Assembly: GCA_031265345.1 (NCBI GenBank)
Contig: JAISCU010000036.1
Span: 1 to 7,040 of the forward strand
Origin: Bifidobacteriaceae bacterium
Lineage (GTDB): Bacteria; Actinomycetota; Actinomycetes; Actinomycetales; WQXJ01
Length of the DNA: 7,040 nucleotides
Direction: 5' to 3'
The notes under the pieces are model-generated. The model ran no database searches. It worked only from the letters and a program-made list of their open reading frames with translations, and was not told the DNA's origin. Of the stretch, positions 1 to 6,207 are shown piece after piece. The position numbers were made by a program, and so were the translations under genes. The stretch's first letter is position 1. Each line of letters begins with the position of its first letter.

Positions 1-213
1 TTGGCCATCGAGGTGTTCCTCCTGATCGCGGCATTCCTTCCATACGCGCCGCCGCCTCCGGGCGTGGTGATATTCGGCGGCGGCCCGATGGGTCCGTTCC
101 TGACCGTCTGCTACTTTCCCCTGTTCCTGGCGTGGCAGATCTGTGCGGTCGGAGCCGCCCGCTTCATAGCGAGGGTGGGCCAAGCGGCCGCTGCCGAGGC
201 CCAGGTCCGGTAG
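1..213 (+). CDS. Small hydrophobic protein or 3' end of a membrane protein
   Basis: The frame is open from the first base and ends at TAG 211-213, giving 70 codons. The first codon is TTG, which could be a start, but the gene may equally begin outside the window because no upstream sequence is visible. Third codon positions are mostly G or C, which supports real coding. There is a hydrophobic stretch near residues 5-16 and a longer one near 33-57 (rich in F, L, A, V, C and W), separated by a Pro/Gly loop containing PPPPG and FGGGP. The tail is polar and Ala-rich. This suggests one or two membrane-spanning segments. I do not recognise the family. It is not the C-terminus of ProB, the usual upstream partner of proA. 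No terminator is obvious after the stop. Confidence 0.5.
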   Translation: MAIEVFLLIAAFLPYAPPPPGVVIFGGGPMGPFLTVCYFPLFLAWQICAVGAARFIARVGQAAAAEAQVR

Positions 214-408
214 ACGCGGCCCTTTCATTCAGCTTTCTTGGTCCATCGGTGGGCCGCCCTCGTCCGGGCTTCAACCAGGCATTGACTTGGCAGGTTTCCG
301 GCTGAGCTCTCGCCATCTGGTGTCTAACGATATGCACGATGCCGCGAAGCCGCCTTGACCGTCCGGGTGGGCCTGAGCCCGTCCCCGGCGGAGCGCCTCC
401 GCTGACGC
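214..408. other. Intergenic stretch without a recognisable gene
   Basis: No frame here has a convincing start, ribosome binding site and codon bias; open frames on the minus strand look like chance products of high GC. The only structure seen is a short stem-loop at 388-402 (GCGGAG, loop CGC, CTCCGC). No T tract follows directly, so it is not called a terminator. The stretch leads into the first 31-bp repeat array. Confidence 0.5.
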
Positions 409-750
409 GGCCAGTCCGTCGTTTTTCGCGACGTGCCGCGTCGACCACGCGGGCTTGCATGCCCCGGCACGTCGAGTCCGGGGAATCGCGCGCCGTTTGT
501 CGTCGAGTCCGCTGATTTGCGTGCCTGTCGTCATCGACTCCGCTGTTCTCCATGGTCCTTGGCGACGAGTCCGGGGTTTTGCGCGTTCTTCGGCGCACGT
601 CCAACGCGCTGACCAGCCAGAACGCGAAATGGCCCGGCGCAGAACAGCGGACTCGATGAACATTTGCATGGGAAACAGCGGACTCGACAGATCGGAGCGC
701 GCGTGATAGCGGACTCGATCAGCATCGGCGTGGAAAACAGCGGACTCGGC
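409..750. repeat. Converging array 1 of degenerate 31-bp units
   Basis: Forward units start at 409, 440, 471, 502, 533 and 564, exactly 31 bp apart. The same unit then appears on the other strand, with cores ending at 657, 688, 719 and 750, again 31 bp apart. The conserved head reads RTCGAGTCCGCTG, followed by a weaker TTTTSCAYG-like part and a variable tail of about 9 bases. The outer units at 409 and 440 are the most diverged. Positions 595-626 form the centre. Each forward start added to its mirror-image end gives 1221 (axis 610.5), so both halves sit on one 31-bp lattice. Because 31 is not a multiple of three, the unit is not a coding repeat. The period is close to three helical turns. 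Function is unknown; protein-binding array, structured RNA or mobile repeat are all possible. Confidence 0.85.
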
Positions 751-830
751 GCAGCGTCAATCAGAAAGTCCCCCGGGAGCTTATTGGCTGACCGACAACG
801 GTCTGGGGAGCTTTGGATCTGGATGTCTGC

Positions 831-986
831 ATCGAGTGCCTGCTTTTGCACCATCCAACTCGTCGAGTGCCTACTTTTGCATGGGGGTGTTCTGCAAACG
901 CGCAGGTCAGCGGATTGACTCGACGCCAAGCGGTGTGCATTCTTGGGCACTGGATGTTCATGGGCGTGCATTTCCAGGCACTCGAT
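831..986. repeat. Converging array 2 of 31-bp units with a variant core
   Basis: Two forward units start at 831 and 862 with the head RTCGAGTGCC followed by a TTTTGCAY part. Three units on the opposite strand have heads ending at 924, 955 and 986. Start plus mirror-image end is 1817 for each pair (axis 908.5), so the geometry equals that of array 1: same period and same register across the orientation switch. The core differs from array 1 by GTGCC in place of GTCCG. The innermost reverse unit (894-924) is the most diverged and carries a GTCGAGTCAATCCGCTG-like head closer to array 1. Between the two arrays, 751-830 shows no clear unit, apart from a possible worn copy near 800. The array ends about 65 bp before the first antitoxin gene, so a role in controlling that gene is conceivable but not shown. 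Confidence 0.8.
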
Positions 987-1051
987 CAATCTGACCGCCA
1001 AATGCGGGAGTGGATGCGCCGCCCGCACGGATTCGTGAGTATCGTGGCGGC

Positions 1052-1324
1052 ATGGGCTTGAGCATCAAGGACGCGGAGACCATCGCGTTGGTGCGCGAGT
1101 TGGCGGATCGCACCGGCACCAGCCAGACCGCCGCCATCGCGGACGCTGTGCGGCATCGACTGGATCACCTGGCCGCCGCAGACCAGGATTCGATTGAGGT
1201 GCGCCGCGAGCGGGCGAACGGAATCCTGCAGGAGATCTGGGACAGCAGGGACCTCGAAACGGAGCGGGCTCGCATGCAAGCCAACCTAGACGACTTGTAT
1301 GACGAGTTGGGGCTGCCCAAGTAA
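1052..1324 (+). CDS. vapB: VapB-type antitoxin, orphan first copy
   Basis: This encodes a 90-residue protein that resembles the actinobacterial VapB group matched by the PSK transcription-factor family (PF07704, Rv0623-like). An N-terminal ribbon-helix-helix type DNA-binding part would be followed by a C-terminal tail that binds and blocks the toxin. The start at ATG 1052 is preferred over the in-frame ATG 1010. From 1052 the protein lines up residue for residue, without gaps, with the second antitoxin (58 of 90 identical, including a block of 21 identical residues from E9 to I29). No good Shine-Dalgarno site is present. The tail ends in DDLYDE.GLPK, as in the neighbour, so toxin binding may be retained. 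No toxin gene follows; 78 bp separate it from the next antitoxin. It may act as a spare antitoxin or co-repressor, or be a relic. Confidence 0.8.
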   Translation: MGLSIKDAETIALVRELADRTGTSQTAAIADAVRHRLDHLAAADQDSIEVRRERANGILQEIWDSRDLETERARMQANLDDLYDELGLPK

Positions 1325-1402
1325 CCGTGCCTGCTGGCCGTCCGAGGGCGATCAGGTACCTGTGGCGTACTATCAAGGTACCACGGGTGTAGCCTGGTCG
1401 GC
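1325..1402 (+). promoter_or_regulatory. Putative vapBC operator/promoter with phased GTAC motifs
   Basis: GTAC occurs at 1356, 1367 and 1378, exactly 11 bp apart. The outer two lie inside GGTACC palindromes (1355-1360 and 1377-1382), and the first sits in the 10-bp palindrome CAGGTACCTG (1353-1362). Equal spacing of one helical turn fits binding of a multimeric ribbon-helix-helix repressor, and VapB proteins commonly repress their own operon. Possible -10 boxes are TACTAT (1368-1373), inside the motif cluster, or TAGCCT (1390-1395), seven bases before the ATG, which would give a leaderless transcript. No strong -35 is seen. The assignment rests on pattern only. Confidence 0.45.
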
Positions 1403-1675
1403 ATGAGCCTAAATCTCAAGAACCCCGAGACCATTGCCTTGGTGCGCGAGTTGGCAGATCGCACGGGTACCAGCCAGACCGCTGCTATCACGGACGCTGT
1501 GCGGCGCCGACTTGACGACCTGGCGAGCGCGGACCCGGATTCCGCCGATGAGCGCAGCGCGCGAGTCGATCAGATCCTGAACGAAATATGGAATTCGGAG
1601 AACTGGCCACAATGGGCGGCGCAAATCAAAGCCAACACGGACGATCTCTACGACGAGACGGGGTTGCCTAAGTGA
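1403..1675 (+). CDS. vapB: VapB-type antitoxin, toxin-paired copy
   Basis: This 90-residue protein belongs to the same family as the upstream copy and carries the same block ETIALVRELADRTGTSQTAA near its N-terminus. That block is the likely DNA-binding and dimerisation region. The C-terminal half is more divergent (NEIWNSENW) but ends in the same DDLYDE.GLPK tail, expected to contact the toxin. ATG 1403 has no clear Shine-Dalgarno sequence, which fits leaderless or weakly led translation. Its TGA stop (1673-1675) overlaps the GTG start of vapC by four bases, so the two genes should be translationally coupled, the usual arrangement for an antitoxin-toxin pair. It is expected to neutralise VapC and repress its own promoter together with it. 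Confidence 0.88.
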   Translation: MSLNLKNPETIALVRELADRTGTSQTAAITDAVRRRLDDLASADPDSADERSARVDQILNEIWNSENWPQWAAQIKANTDDLYDETGLPK

Positions 1676-2085
1676 TCGTGGACACTTCGGCAATCGTTGC
1701 CATTTTGCGGCGTGAGCCCGAGGCGGGTCCTTTGTCGAACGCGTTGAAGGCGGACGGGTCCCCGAAAATGTCGGCGGCCACCTTCGTGGAGTTACGGGTA
1801 GTAACTGGTGCCAAAGCGTCACCCGAAGAGGCACGGCGAGTCAAACCAATGCTGGACGCCTACAACATCGAGATCGTCCCGTTCACGCCATCGGAAGCGA
1901 TCCTCGCGGGTGACGCCTACCGGGATTTCGGCAAAGGCAGCGGCCACAGAGCGCATCTGAACATGGGCGACTGCTTCAGCTACGCTCTCGCCAGCGAGAC
2001 TCGCGAGCCGTTGCTGTTCGTGGGCAATGACTTCACCTGGACCGACGTCACGCCGGCCGTGAAGCCCGCGCCCAGGGTGTCCTGA
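1672..2085 (+). CDS. vapC: VapC-type PIN-domain ribonuclease toxin
   Basis: This 137-residue PIN-domain protein is predicted to be a magnesium-dependent endoribonuclease that cuts specific RNAs when not held by its antitoxin. The four acidic active-site positions of the family are visible: D4 in IVDTSA, E40 in FVEL, D100 in NMGDCFSYALA and D120 in VGNDF. The GDCFSYALA block and the following LLFVGNDF strand closely resemble the mycobacterial VapC30 type, which pairs with the same antitoxin family. The start is GTG 1672 within the GTGA overlap with vapB; no stronger in-frame start lies nearby. Length and motifs look complete, so the toxin is probably active. Its target RNA cannot be read from the sequence. 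Confidence 0.9.
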   Translation: MIVDTSAIVAILRREPEAGPLSNALKADGSPKMSAATFVELRVVTGAKASPEEARRVKPMLDAYNIEIVPFTPSEAILAGDAYRDFGKGSGHRAHLNMGDCFSYALASETREPLLFVGNDFTWTDVTPAVKPAPRVS

Positions 2086-2101
2086 CTAAACGCGATCGCC
2101 G

Positions 2102-2117
2102 GCCGCGATGACGCGGC
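2102..2117 (+). other. Short GC-rich stem-loop after vapC
   Basis: GCCGCG (2102-2107), loop ATGA, CGCGGC (2112-2117) form a perfect 6-bp stem 17 bases after the vapC stop. No T tract follows, so termination is only a possibility. Otherwise 2086-2160 shows nothing recognisable. Confidence 0.25.
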
Positions 2118-2144
2118 GAAGGCGACCGTCAGGCGAGACGCGGG

Positions 2145-2180
2145 GGCGACCACGCGGCATCGGCCAATAGAATCTGGATA
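2145..2180 (+). promoter_or_regulatory. Putative leaderless promoter of proA
   Basis: TAGAAT at 2168-2173 is a good actinobacterial -10 box and ends six bases before the proA ATG at 2180. Transcription would therefore begin at or next to the A of the start codon. No Shine-Dalgarno sequence precedes the ATG, which agrees with a leaderless message. The -35 region (about 2145-2151, GGCGACC) is weak. Confidence 0.5.
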
Positions 2181-3460
2181 TGAGCGAAGTCGACGCCAAC
2201 GTCACCCAAGCCGTTGAAGACATAGCCCGCCGGGCGCGCCTGGCCGGGCGCCAACTCGCCCAAGCCAACCGCGCGCAAAAGGACCAAGCCCTCCTGGCGA
2301 TGGCGGACGGGCTGTTGGAGGCCGCGGATGTGATCCTGGCGAGGAACCGGATCGATCTGGAGCTGGGCGCGCAAAACGGCCTGGCCAAGGGGCTACTGGA
2401 CCGGCTCGGCCTGACGCCGGAGCGGATCGTCGGCATAGTCGAGGCGCTCAGAGAACTGGCCAACCTGGCCGACCCGGTCGGCGAGGTGGTGCGCGGCTCG
2501 ACCCTCCCGAACGGCCTCAAACTGAGGCAGGTGAGGGTGCCGATGGGCGTGGTCGGCATGATCTACGAGGCCCGGCCCAACGTCACGGTCGATGCCGCCG
2601 GGCTGGGGCTGAAGTCCGGCAACGCCGTGATCTTGCGTGGGGGGAGCGCGGCCGAGCGGACCAACGCGGCCATCATCGCCGTCCTGCGCGAAGCGGTCGC
2701 CGCCACCGGCCTGCCCGAGGATTCGATCCAGACCATCGACCAGCACGGGCGCGAGGGGGTGCGGGCGCTGATGCGAGCGCGCGGGCTGGTCGACCTGCTG
2801 GTTCCCAGGGGCGGCGCCGGGCTGATCCAGACGGTGGTGCGCGAGGCCCAGGTGCCGGTGATCGAGACCGGGGTCGGCAATTGCCATGTCTACGTGGACG
2901 GCGCCGCCGACCAGGACAAAGCCGTCAGGATCGTGGTCAACTCCAAGATCCAGCGCCCGTCGGTGTGCAACGCCGCCGAGACCTTGTTGGTGGACGCCGC
3001 CATCGCCGACCAGTTCCTGCCGCGGGTGTTGAAACAGTTGCACGATGCCGCCGTCCGGCTCCACTTGGACGCCCGGGCCGCCGCGTTCGCCCCGCCCGGC
3101 GCCGAATGGGGCCCGGCCACCGAATCGGACTGGGCGACCGAGTACCTCGACCTGGAGATGGCTGTGGGCGTGGTGGACGGCTTGGACCAGGCCATGGAGC
3201 ACATCCGCCGCTACAGTTCCGGCCACACCGAGGCGATCTGCACCGAGGACCTGGGACGGGCGCAGACGTTCGCGGACGGACTCGATTCCGCCTCCATCAT
3301 GATCAACGCCTCGACCCGTTTCACCGACGGCGGGCAGTTCGGGCTGGGGGCGGAGATCGGCATCTCGACCCAGAAGCTCCATGCCCGCGGGCCGATGGGC
3401 CTGCCGGAGCTGACTTCGACCAAGTGGATCTGCTTGGGCGACGGGCAGGTGCGCGACTGA
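2180..3460 (+). CDS. proA: Glutamate-5-semialdehyde dehydrogenase (gamma-glutamyl phosphate reductase)
   Basis: ProA is the second enzyme of proline synthesis from glutamate. It reduces gamma-glutamyl phosphate with NADPH to glutamate-5-semialdehyde in the cytoplasm. The 426-residue length is typical. Visible family blocks are [22 protein letters not shown] (about residues 118-139), [42 protein letters not shown], and the signature around the catalytic cysteine, C263 in [15 protein letters not shown]. The C-terminal blocks [28 protein letters not shown] and [16 protein letters not shown] are also intact. ATG 2180 is supported by the -10 box just upstream and by a normal N-terminal helix region. 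Its usual partner proB (glutamate 5-kinase) is not upstream here; a toxin-antitoxin module is. The gene looks complete and functional. Confidence 0.97.
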   Translation: MSEVDANVTQAVEDIARRARLAGRQLAQANRAQKDQALLAMADGLLEAADVILARNRIDLELGAQNGLAKGLLDRLGLTPERIVGIVEALRELANLADPVGEVVRGSTLPNGLKLRQVRVPMGVVGMIYEARPNVTVDAAGLGLKSGNAVILRGGSAAERTNAAIIAVLREAVAATGLPEDSIQTIDQHGREGVRALMRARGLVDLLVPRGGAGLIQTVVREAQVPVIETGVGNCHVYVDGAADQDKAVRIVVNSKIQRPSVCNAAETLLVDAAIADQFLPRVLKQLHDAAVRLHLDARAAAFAPPGAEWGPATESDWATEYLDLEMAVGVVDGLDQAMEHIRRYSSGHTEAICTEDLGRAQTFADGLDSASIMINASTRFTDGGQFGLGAEIGISTQKLHARGPMGLPELTSTKWICLGDGQVRD

Positions 3461-3621
3461 CGCATGGATTCCCCCGAGACCCGCCAGGAGCCTGAGACCC
3501 CACCGGCGCGCGGGGCGCGTGAGCCCGCCGAAATGGCTGAAATGGCCGACGCGCCCGTGCCTGGCCCTAAAATAAGGGGCCTCCTACGTGTCCCTGCACC
3601 AATCGAGGGCCGTTTGATGAG

Positions 3622-3637
3622 ACACTTAGGGCAGTGT
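3622..3637. promoter_or_regulatory. Perfect inverted repeat ACACT-N6-AGTGT
   Basis: ACACT (3622-3626) and AGTGT (3633-3637) are exact reverse complements separated by six bases. The right arm shares three bases with the CRP-like site that follows. It could be a second protein operator or a small RNA hairpin in the nadD leader. No regulator is assigned. Confidence 0.4.
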
Positions 3638-3650
3638 GAGCTAAATCACT
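3635..3650. promoter_or_regulatory. Putative CRP/GlxR-family operator upstream of nadD
   Basis: TGTGAGCTAAATCACT fits the actinobacterial Crp/GlxR consensus TGTGANNTANNTCACA at 11 of its 12 fixed positions, including the central TA; only the last A is replaced by T. It is centred about 25 bp before the nadD GTG and lies just upstream of the ribosome site. If the promoter is at about 3568, the site is downstream of the start point, so bound regulator would more likely repress than activate. Confidence 0.5.
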
Positions 3651-3657
3651 CGGTCAC

Positions 3658-3663
3658 AGGAGG
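3658..3663 (+). promoter_or_regulatory. Ribosome binding site that fixes the nadD start
   Basis: A perfect AGGAGG is followed four bases later by GTG 3668-3670. It is the strongest Shine-Dalgarno sequence in the window. It decides in favour of the GTG start over the in-frame ATG at 3464, which would add 68 unconserved-looking residues. Confidence 0.85.
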
Positions 3664-3667
3664 TTCC

Positions 3668-4276
3668 GTGTCAGCAGGGCCGCGCCATTCCCGCGTTGGC
3701 GTAATGGGTGGCACCTTCGACCCGGTCCACCATGGGCACTTGGTCGCCGCCAGCGAGGCCGCGGCGGTCTTCGACTTGGACGAGGTGGTCTTTGTGCCGA
3801 CCGGCCAGCCGGTGTTCAAACAGGGCCTGAGTGTCACGCGGGCCGAGCATCGCTACCTCATGACTGTGATCGCGACGGCCTCCAATCCGAGGTTCTCCGT
3901 CTCGCGCGTGGACATCGACCGCGACGGCCCGACCTACACCATCGACACGTTGCGGGACCTGCGTTCCGACCGGCCCCAGGCCGAGTTCTACTTCATCACC
4001 GGGGCGGACGCCATGGACGAGATCCTGGCCTGGAAGGACGCCGCGAAACTGTTCGAGTTGGCGCATTTCGTGGGCGTCACCCGGCCGGGCCACACGCTCC
4101 ACGCGCGCGGCCTGCCGCGGGCGGACGTGTCGTTGTTGGAGGTGCCGGCCCTGTCGATCTCCTCGACCGATGTCCGCCGCCGGGTAGTGGCGGGCGATCC
4201 GATCTGGTACCTGGTGCCGGACGGCGTGGTCCAGTACATCGCCAAGCACGGCCTCTACCGGGAGGGCAGCCAGTGA
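3668..4276 (+). CDS. nadD: Nicotinate-nucleotide adenylyltransferase
   Basis: NadD transfers AMP from ATP to nicotinate mononucleotide, giving deamido-NAD, in the cytoplasmic route to NAD. From GTG 3668 the protein has 202 residues, normal for the family. The nucleotidyltransferase signature [14 protein letters not shown] lies at residues 11-24, with the HxGH catalytic histidines at 21 and 24. The second signature, ISSTDVR, lies at 164-170. Between them are [17 protein letters not shown] and a typical C-terminal [14 protein letters not shown]. The gene follows proA by 207 bp with its own leader, so it may be regulated separately. Its TGA stop overlaps the GTG start of the next gene by four bases. 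In many Actinobacteria the ribosome silencing factor gene rsfS lies further downstream; it is not within this window. Confidence 0.96.
   Translation: MSAGPRHSRVGVMGGTFDPVHHGHLVAASEAAAVFDLDEVVFVPTGQPVFKQGLSVTRAEHRYLMTVIATASNPRFSVSRVDIDRDGPTYTIDTLRDLRSDRPQAEFYFITGADAMDEILAWKDAAKLFELAHFVGVTRPGHTLHARGLPRADVSLLEVPALSISSTDVRRRVVAGDPIWYLVPDGVVQYIAKHGLYREGSQ
4260..4275 (+). promoter_or_regulatory. Ribosome site and coupled start of the low-complexity gene
   Basis: GGGAGGG (4260-4266) is six bases before GTG 4273, which overlaps the nadD stop as GTGA. This supports the GTG start and translational coupling to nadD. Confidence 0.7.
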
Positions 4277-6207
4277 CCGAAGTGCCCGAACACTCGCCCG
4301 CGGCGCCCGTCCCGCCTCGCCCGCCCAGCCAGGGGTCGCCGCGCGGGGGAGGGCCGCTGACGCCAGGATCGGCCTCGGCCGCTTGGGCAGCGGAGATGGC
4401 TCGTCTCGAATCGTCGCCCTGGTACGTCGTCAGCCAGGATTCGGACGAGGATCGGGTTCGCCCGGAGGCGTCTGCCAGGGTGCCCGATGCCGACCGGTTG
4501 CCGACGATCCCACCCCCGGCTGCGACTCGGCCCGGCTCGGGCACCCGTGCGGAGGCCGCTCAGTCGGCTTCGCCGCCGGCTCGGCCGGAAGGTCCGCGCG
4601 GCATATCGGTCTGGCCGGTCGAGCGGATGGGGCCGCCTCCAGCGTCCCCGGGGCGACATCAGGTAACTGAGAACAGGGCCGGCGCCGGGGCGGCGCGGGC
4701 ATCGGACGCGGTGCCGCAAGGCGGTCCGGTCGAGATCGTGAGCAGGCCCGACGCGACGGCCAGATCCTTGCGTCGGCGCGATCTTTATCCGGCGTCGCGG
4801 TCGGGAGCGGTGGCCGCGCCATCGGCCCAAAGGCAGCCCCGCGGCGGACGCGAGCTGGCGGACGCTTTTCCAGTGTCGCGCGGCAGCGCGGCCATTGGTC
4901 GGCGCGCCGTGGCACCCGTCCCACGGCCGAGTCCGGCCCCCGGCTCGGCGGCGGCCCCGGCTCGCGGCCCAGCGCGGGGCTCGGCCCCTGGTTCGCCCCT
5001 CGGCTCGGCATCTGTCCAGGCCCCTGACGCGGCGCCTGGCTCGGCACCGGCCTCGATCCCCGGCCCGTCCCCCAGCCCAGACCCCGGCTCGGCGTCAGGC
5101 TCGGCGCCGGGCCCGGCTCATGGCCCAGTGCGACGCCCGGCGTCAGGCTCGATGTCGAGCCCAGCGGCGCGACCCCGGGAGCGCCCGCTGCCCGCAGCGG
5201 ATGCGGCGGCGGGTCCCCTGGAGGCCAGTGCTCCTCGCGCGCAGGGGGCGCCCAGCCGCCCCGGCCGGGTCGTGACCCCAGGGGAAGCTGGCGCGCAACC
5301 TGTGCAGGACGGTTCGGTCAGGCGCACGGCTGGCCCAGGCCTGGCGGGACCGCCCGGTTCGGCGTCGATGCCGGTGGTGCCGCTGACGGGGTCGGCCGAC
5401 GGTTGGCAGGCGGGTCGACCGGTCGAGCCGGGGCCGGTGCCGACACCGGCCGGTTCGCCCCAAGCGCGTTACCCGTCCTCTCGTTCGTTGGCTGGCGCCC
5501 ACCCGTCCAGCCGCACGCAGGTCCGGCTGGCTCGTGAGCAGGCGCGGGCCGCGGCCATCGGCGCGGCCGTGTCGAGTCCTCCAGCGAGCGAACGCCCACC
5601 GGCCAGTCGCCCCGGAAGAATCGTCGCGCCGGAATCGCCTCCAGGCGCCGCTGCTCCGGCCCGAAGCGCGCCTGGCGGCCAACACCGCTCGGTGACCGTC
5701 CATCCGCCGGCGGCCGCGCAGGCCAAAGTCGACATCACTGGCACCCTGGGCGCCATCGCTCCCGTCGAGGTGCCGATAGCGCTGCCCAGCTTCGCACCCG
5801 GATCGGGCGGTGGGCGAACCCAAGCGGCGGTCGGCGGGGTCGGGGACGGCCAAGGACCTGGTCGGAACGCCACGGTGGACGCGGGGCGCGTGGTCCCGGA
5901 GGGCGCCCCCGGAGCTGGCGACGCGCCAGGAAGGATGTCGGCCGAGGGCCCGCAAGACCGCGTCGGCCCGCCTCCGGCGCTGGTTCGACCGGCGGGGCCG
6001 AACCGCCGGTCGATCGTCGAAGCCGTCGGGCAGGCGCCCGAGGCGGAAGCCCCGCCGCCAGTCGCGCCGAGCGTGCCCGAGGCTCGTCTGGTGCCGATTC
6101 CGCCACCTCGGCCGAGCAAGGGTGGCCAGGCGAGCGGGACAGGTTTCCTCGACATCACCTCCCGGCACGACGAATCGGAGGATCGAGCGGAGGACTTCGA
6201 GGACTAG
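4273..6207 (+). CDS. Pro/Ala/Ser/Gly-rich, probably disordered protein, ending at an in-frame amber codon
   Basis: This is a 644-residue frame coupled to nadD. I do not recognise the family. Most of it is low complexity and should be disordered; no signal peptide or membrane segment is seen. A few less repetitive islands stand out: W38-W50 ([15 protein letters not shown]), a basic [13 protein letters not shown], and [16 protein letters not shown], which could form a short amphipathic helix. Residues of about 217-296 are a run of Gly-Ser-Ala-Pro repeats with GSA six times. A GR[VI]V motif recurs at [11 protein letters not shown] (328-338), [10 protein letters not shown] (445-454) and GRVVPEG (538-544). 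The last residues, [18 protein letters not shown], are acidic and not repetitive. They run into TAG 6205-6207, after which the same frame stays open. The stop is therefore probably an interruption and not the natural end. A cell-envelope or scaffold role is possible but unsupported. Confidence 0.75.
   Translation: MTEVPEHSPAAPVPPRPPSQGSPRGGGPLTPGSASAAWAAEMARLESSPWYVVSQDSDEDRVRPEASARVPDADRLPTIPPPAATRPGSGTRAEAAQSASPPARPEGPRGISVWPVERMGPPPASPGRHQVTENRAGAGAARASDAVPQGGPVEIVSRPDATARSLRRRDLYPASRSGAVAAPSAQRQPRGGRELADAFPVSRGSAAIGRRAVAPVPRPSPAPGSAAAPARGPARGSAPGSPLGSASVQAPDAAPGSAPASIPGPSPSPDPGSASGSAPGPAHGPVRRPASGSMSSPAARPRERPLPAADAAAGPLEASAPRAQGAPSRPGRVVTPGEAGAQPVQDGSVRRTAGPGLAGPPGSASMPVVPLTGSADGWQAGRPVEPGPVPTPAGSPQARYPSSRSLAGAHPSSRTQVRLAREQARAAAIGAAVSSPPASERPPASRPGRIVAPESPPGAAAPARSAPGGQHRSVTVHPPAAAQAKVDITGTLGAIAPVEVPIALPSFAPGSGGGRTQAAVGGVGDGQGPGRNATVDAGRVVPEGAPGAGDAPGRMSAEGPQDRVGPPPALVRPAGPNRRSIVEAVGQAPEAEAPPPVAPSVPEARLVPIPPPRPSKGGQASGTGFLDITSRHDESEDRAEDFED
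4933..5160 (+). repeat. Degenerate GGCTCGGC repeats encoding a Gly-Ser-Ala-Pro tract
   Basis: GGC TCG GCN (Gly-Ser-Ala) recurs six times, spaced by Pro-rich codons, inside the long low-complexity gene. The spacing is irregular and the copies are imperfect, so this looks like expansion by slippage or short recombination in a disordered linker. Confidence 0.6.

Larger units (their letters stand above)
3461..3667 (+). promoter_or_regulatory. Leader and promoter region of nadD
   Basis: This 207-bp gap has no gene of its own. The nadD frame happens to be open back to 3464, but no ribosome site supports that start. TAAAAT (3568-3573) is a candidate -10, with a weak GCCGAC at 3545-3550 as a possible -35, 17 bp upstream. 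That hexamer also lies in the loop of a short stem-loop, GGCCC (3563-3567) with GGGCC (3577-3581). If transcription starts near 3580, the untranslated leader would be about 88 bases and would contain the palindromes at 3622-3650. Confidence 0.4.

Noticed and set aside
417..433. Terminator hairpin CGTCG-TTTTTCG-CGACG
   Set aside because: The T run is in the loop and not after the stem, and the sequence is explained by the outermost 31-bp unit at 409.
409..986. CRISPR array
   Set aside because: The conserved part of each unit is too short and too variable, there is no clean repeat-spacer division, the orientation flips mid-array, and no cas gene is present.
531..1028. Minus-strand protein-coding gene across the repeat arrays
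   Set aside because: The frame crosses 31-bp repeats that shift phase at each unit, shows no recognisable domain or ribosome site, and competes with equally long frames on both strands.
1010..1051. Earlier ATG start for the first antitoxin
   Set aside because: It would add 14 residues absent from the gap-free paralogue, and its region lies just after the repeat array; ATG 1052 aligns exactly with ATG 1403 of the second copy.
2393..3382. Long minus-strand frame opposite proA
   Set aside because: It is the usual antisense shadow of a high-GC gene; proA is complete with all family motifs in the plus-strand frame.
3563..3581. Intrinsic terminator of proA
   Set aside because: The stem is only five pairs, the A/T run lies in the loop, and no T tract follows; the A/T run fits a -10 box better.
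3464..3667. 68-residue N-terminal extension of NadD
   Set aside because: A perfect AGGAGG at proper distance marks GTG 3668, the extension covers palindromic regulatory sequence, and NadD proteins normally begin shortly before the GxxGGTFDP motif.
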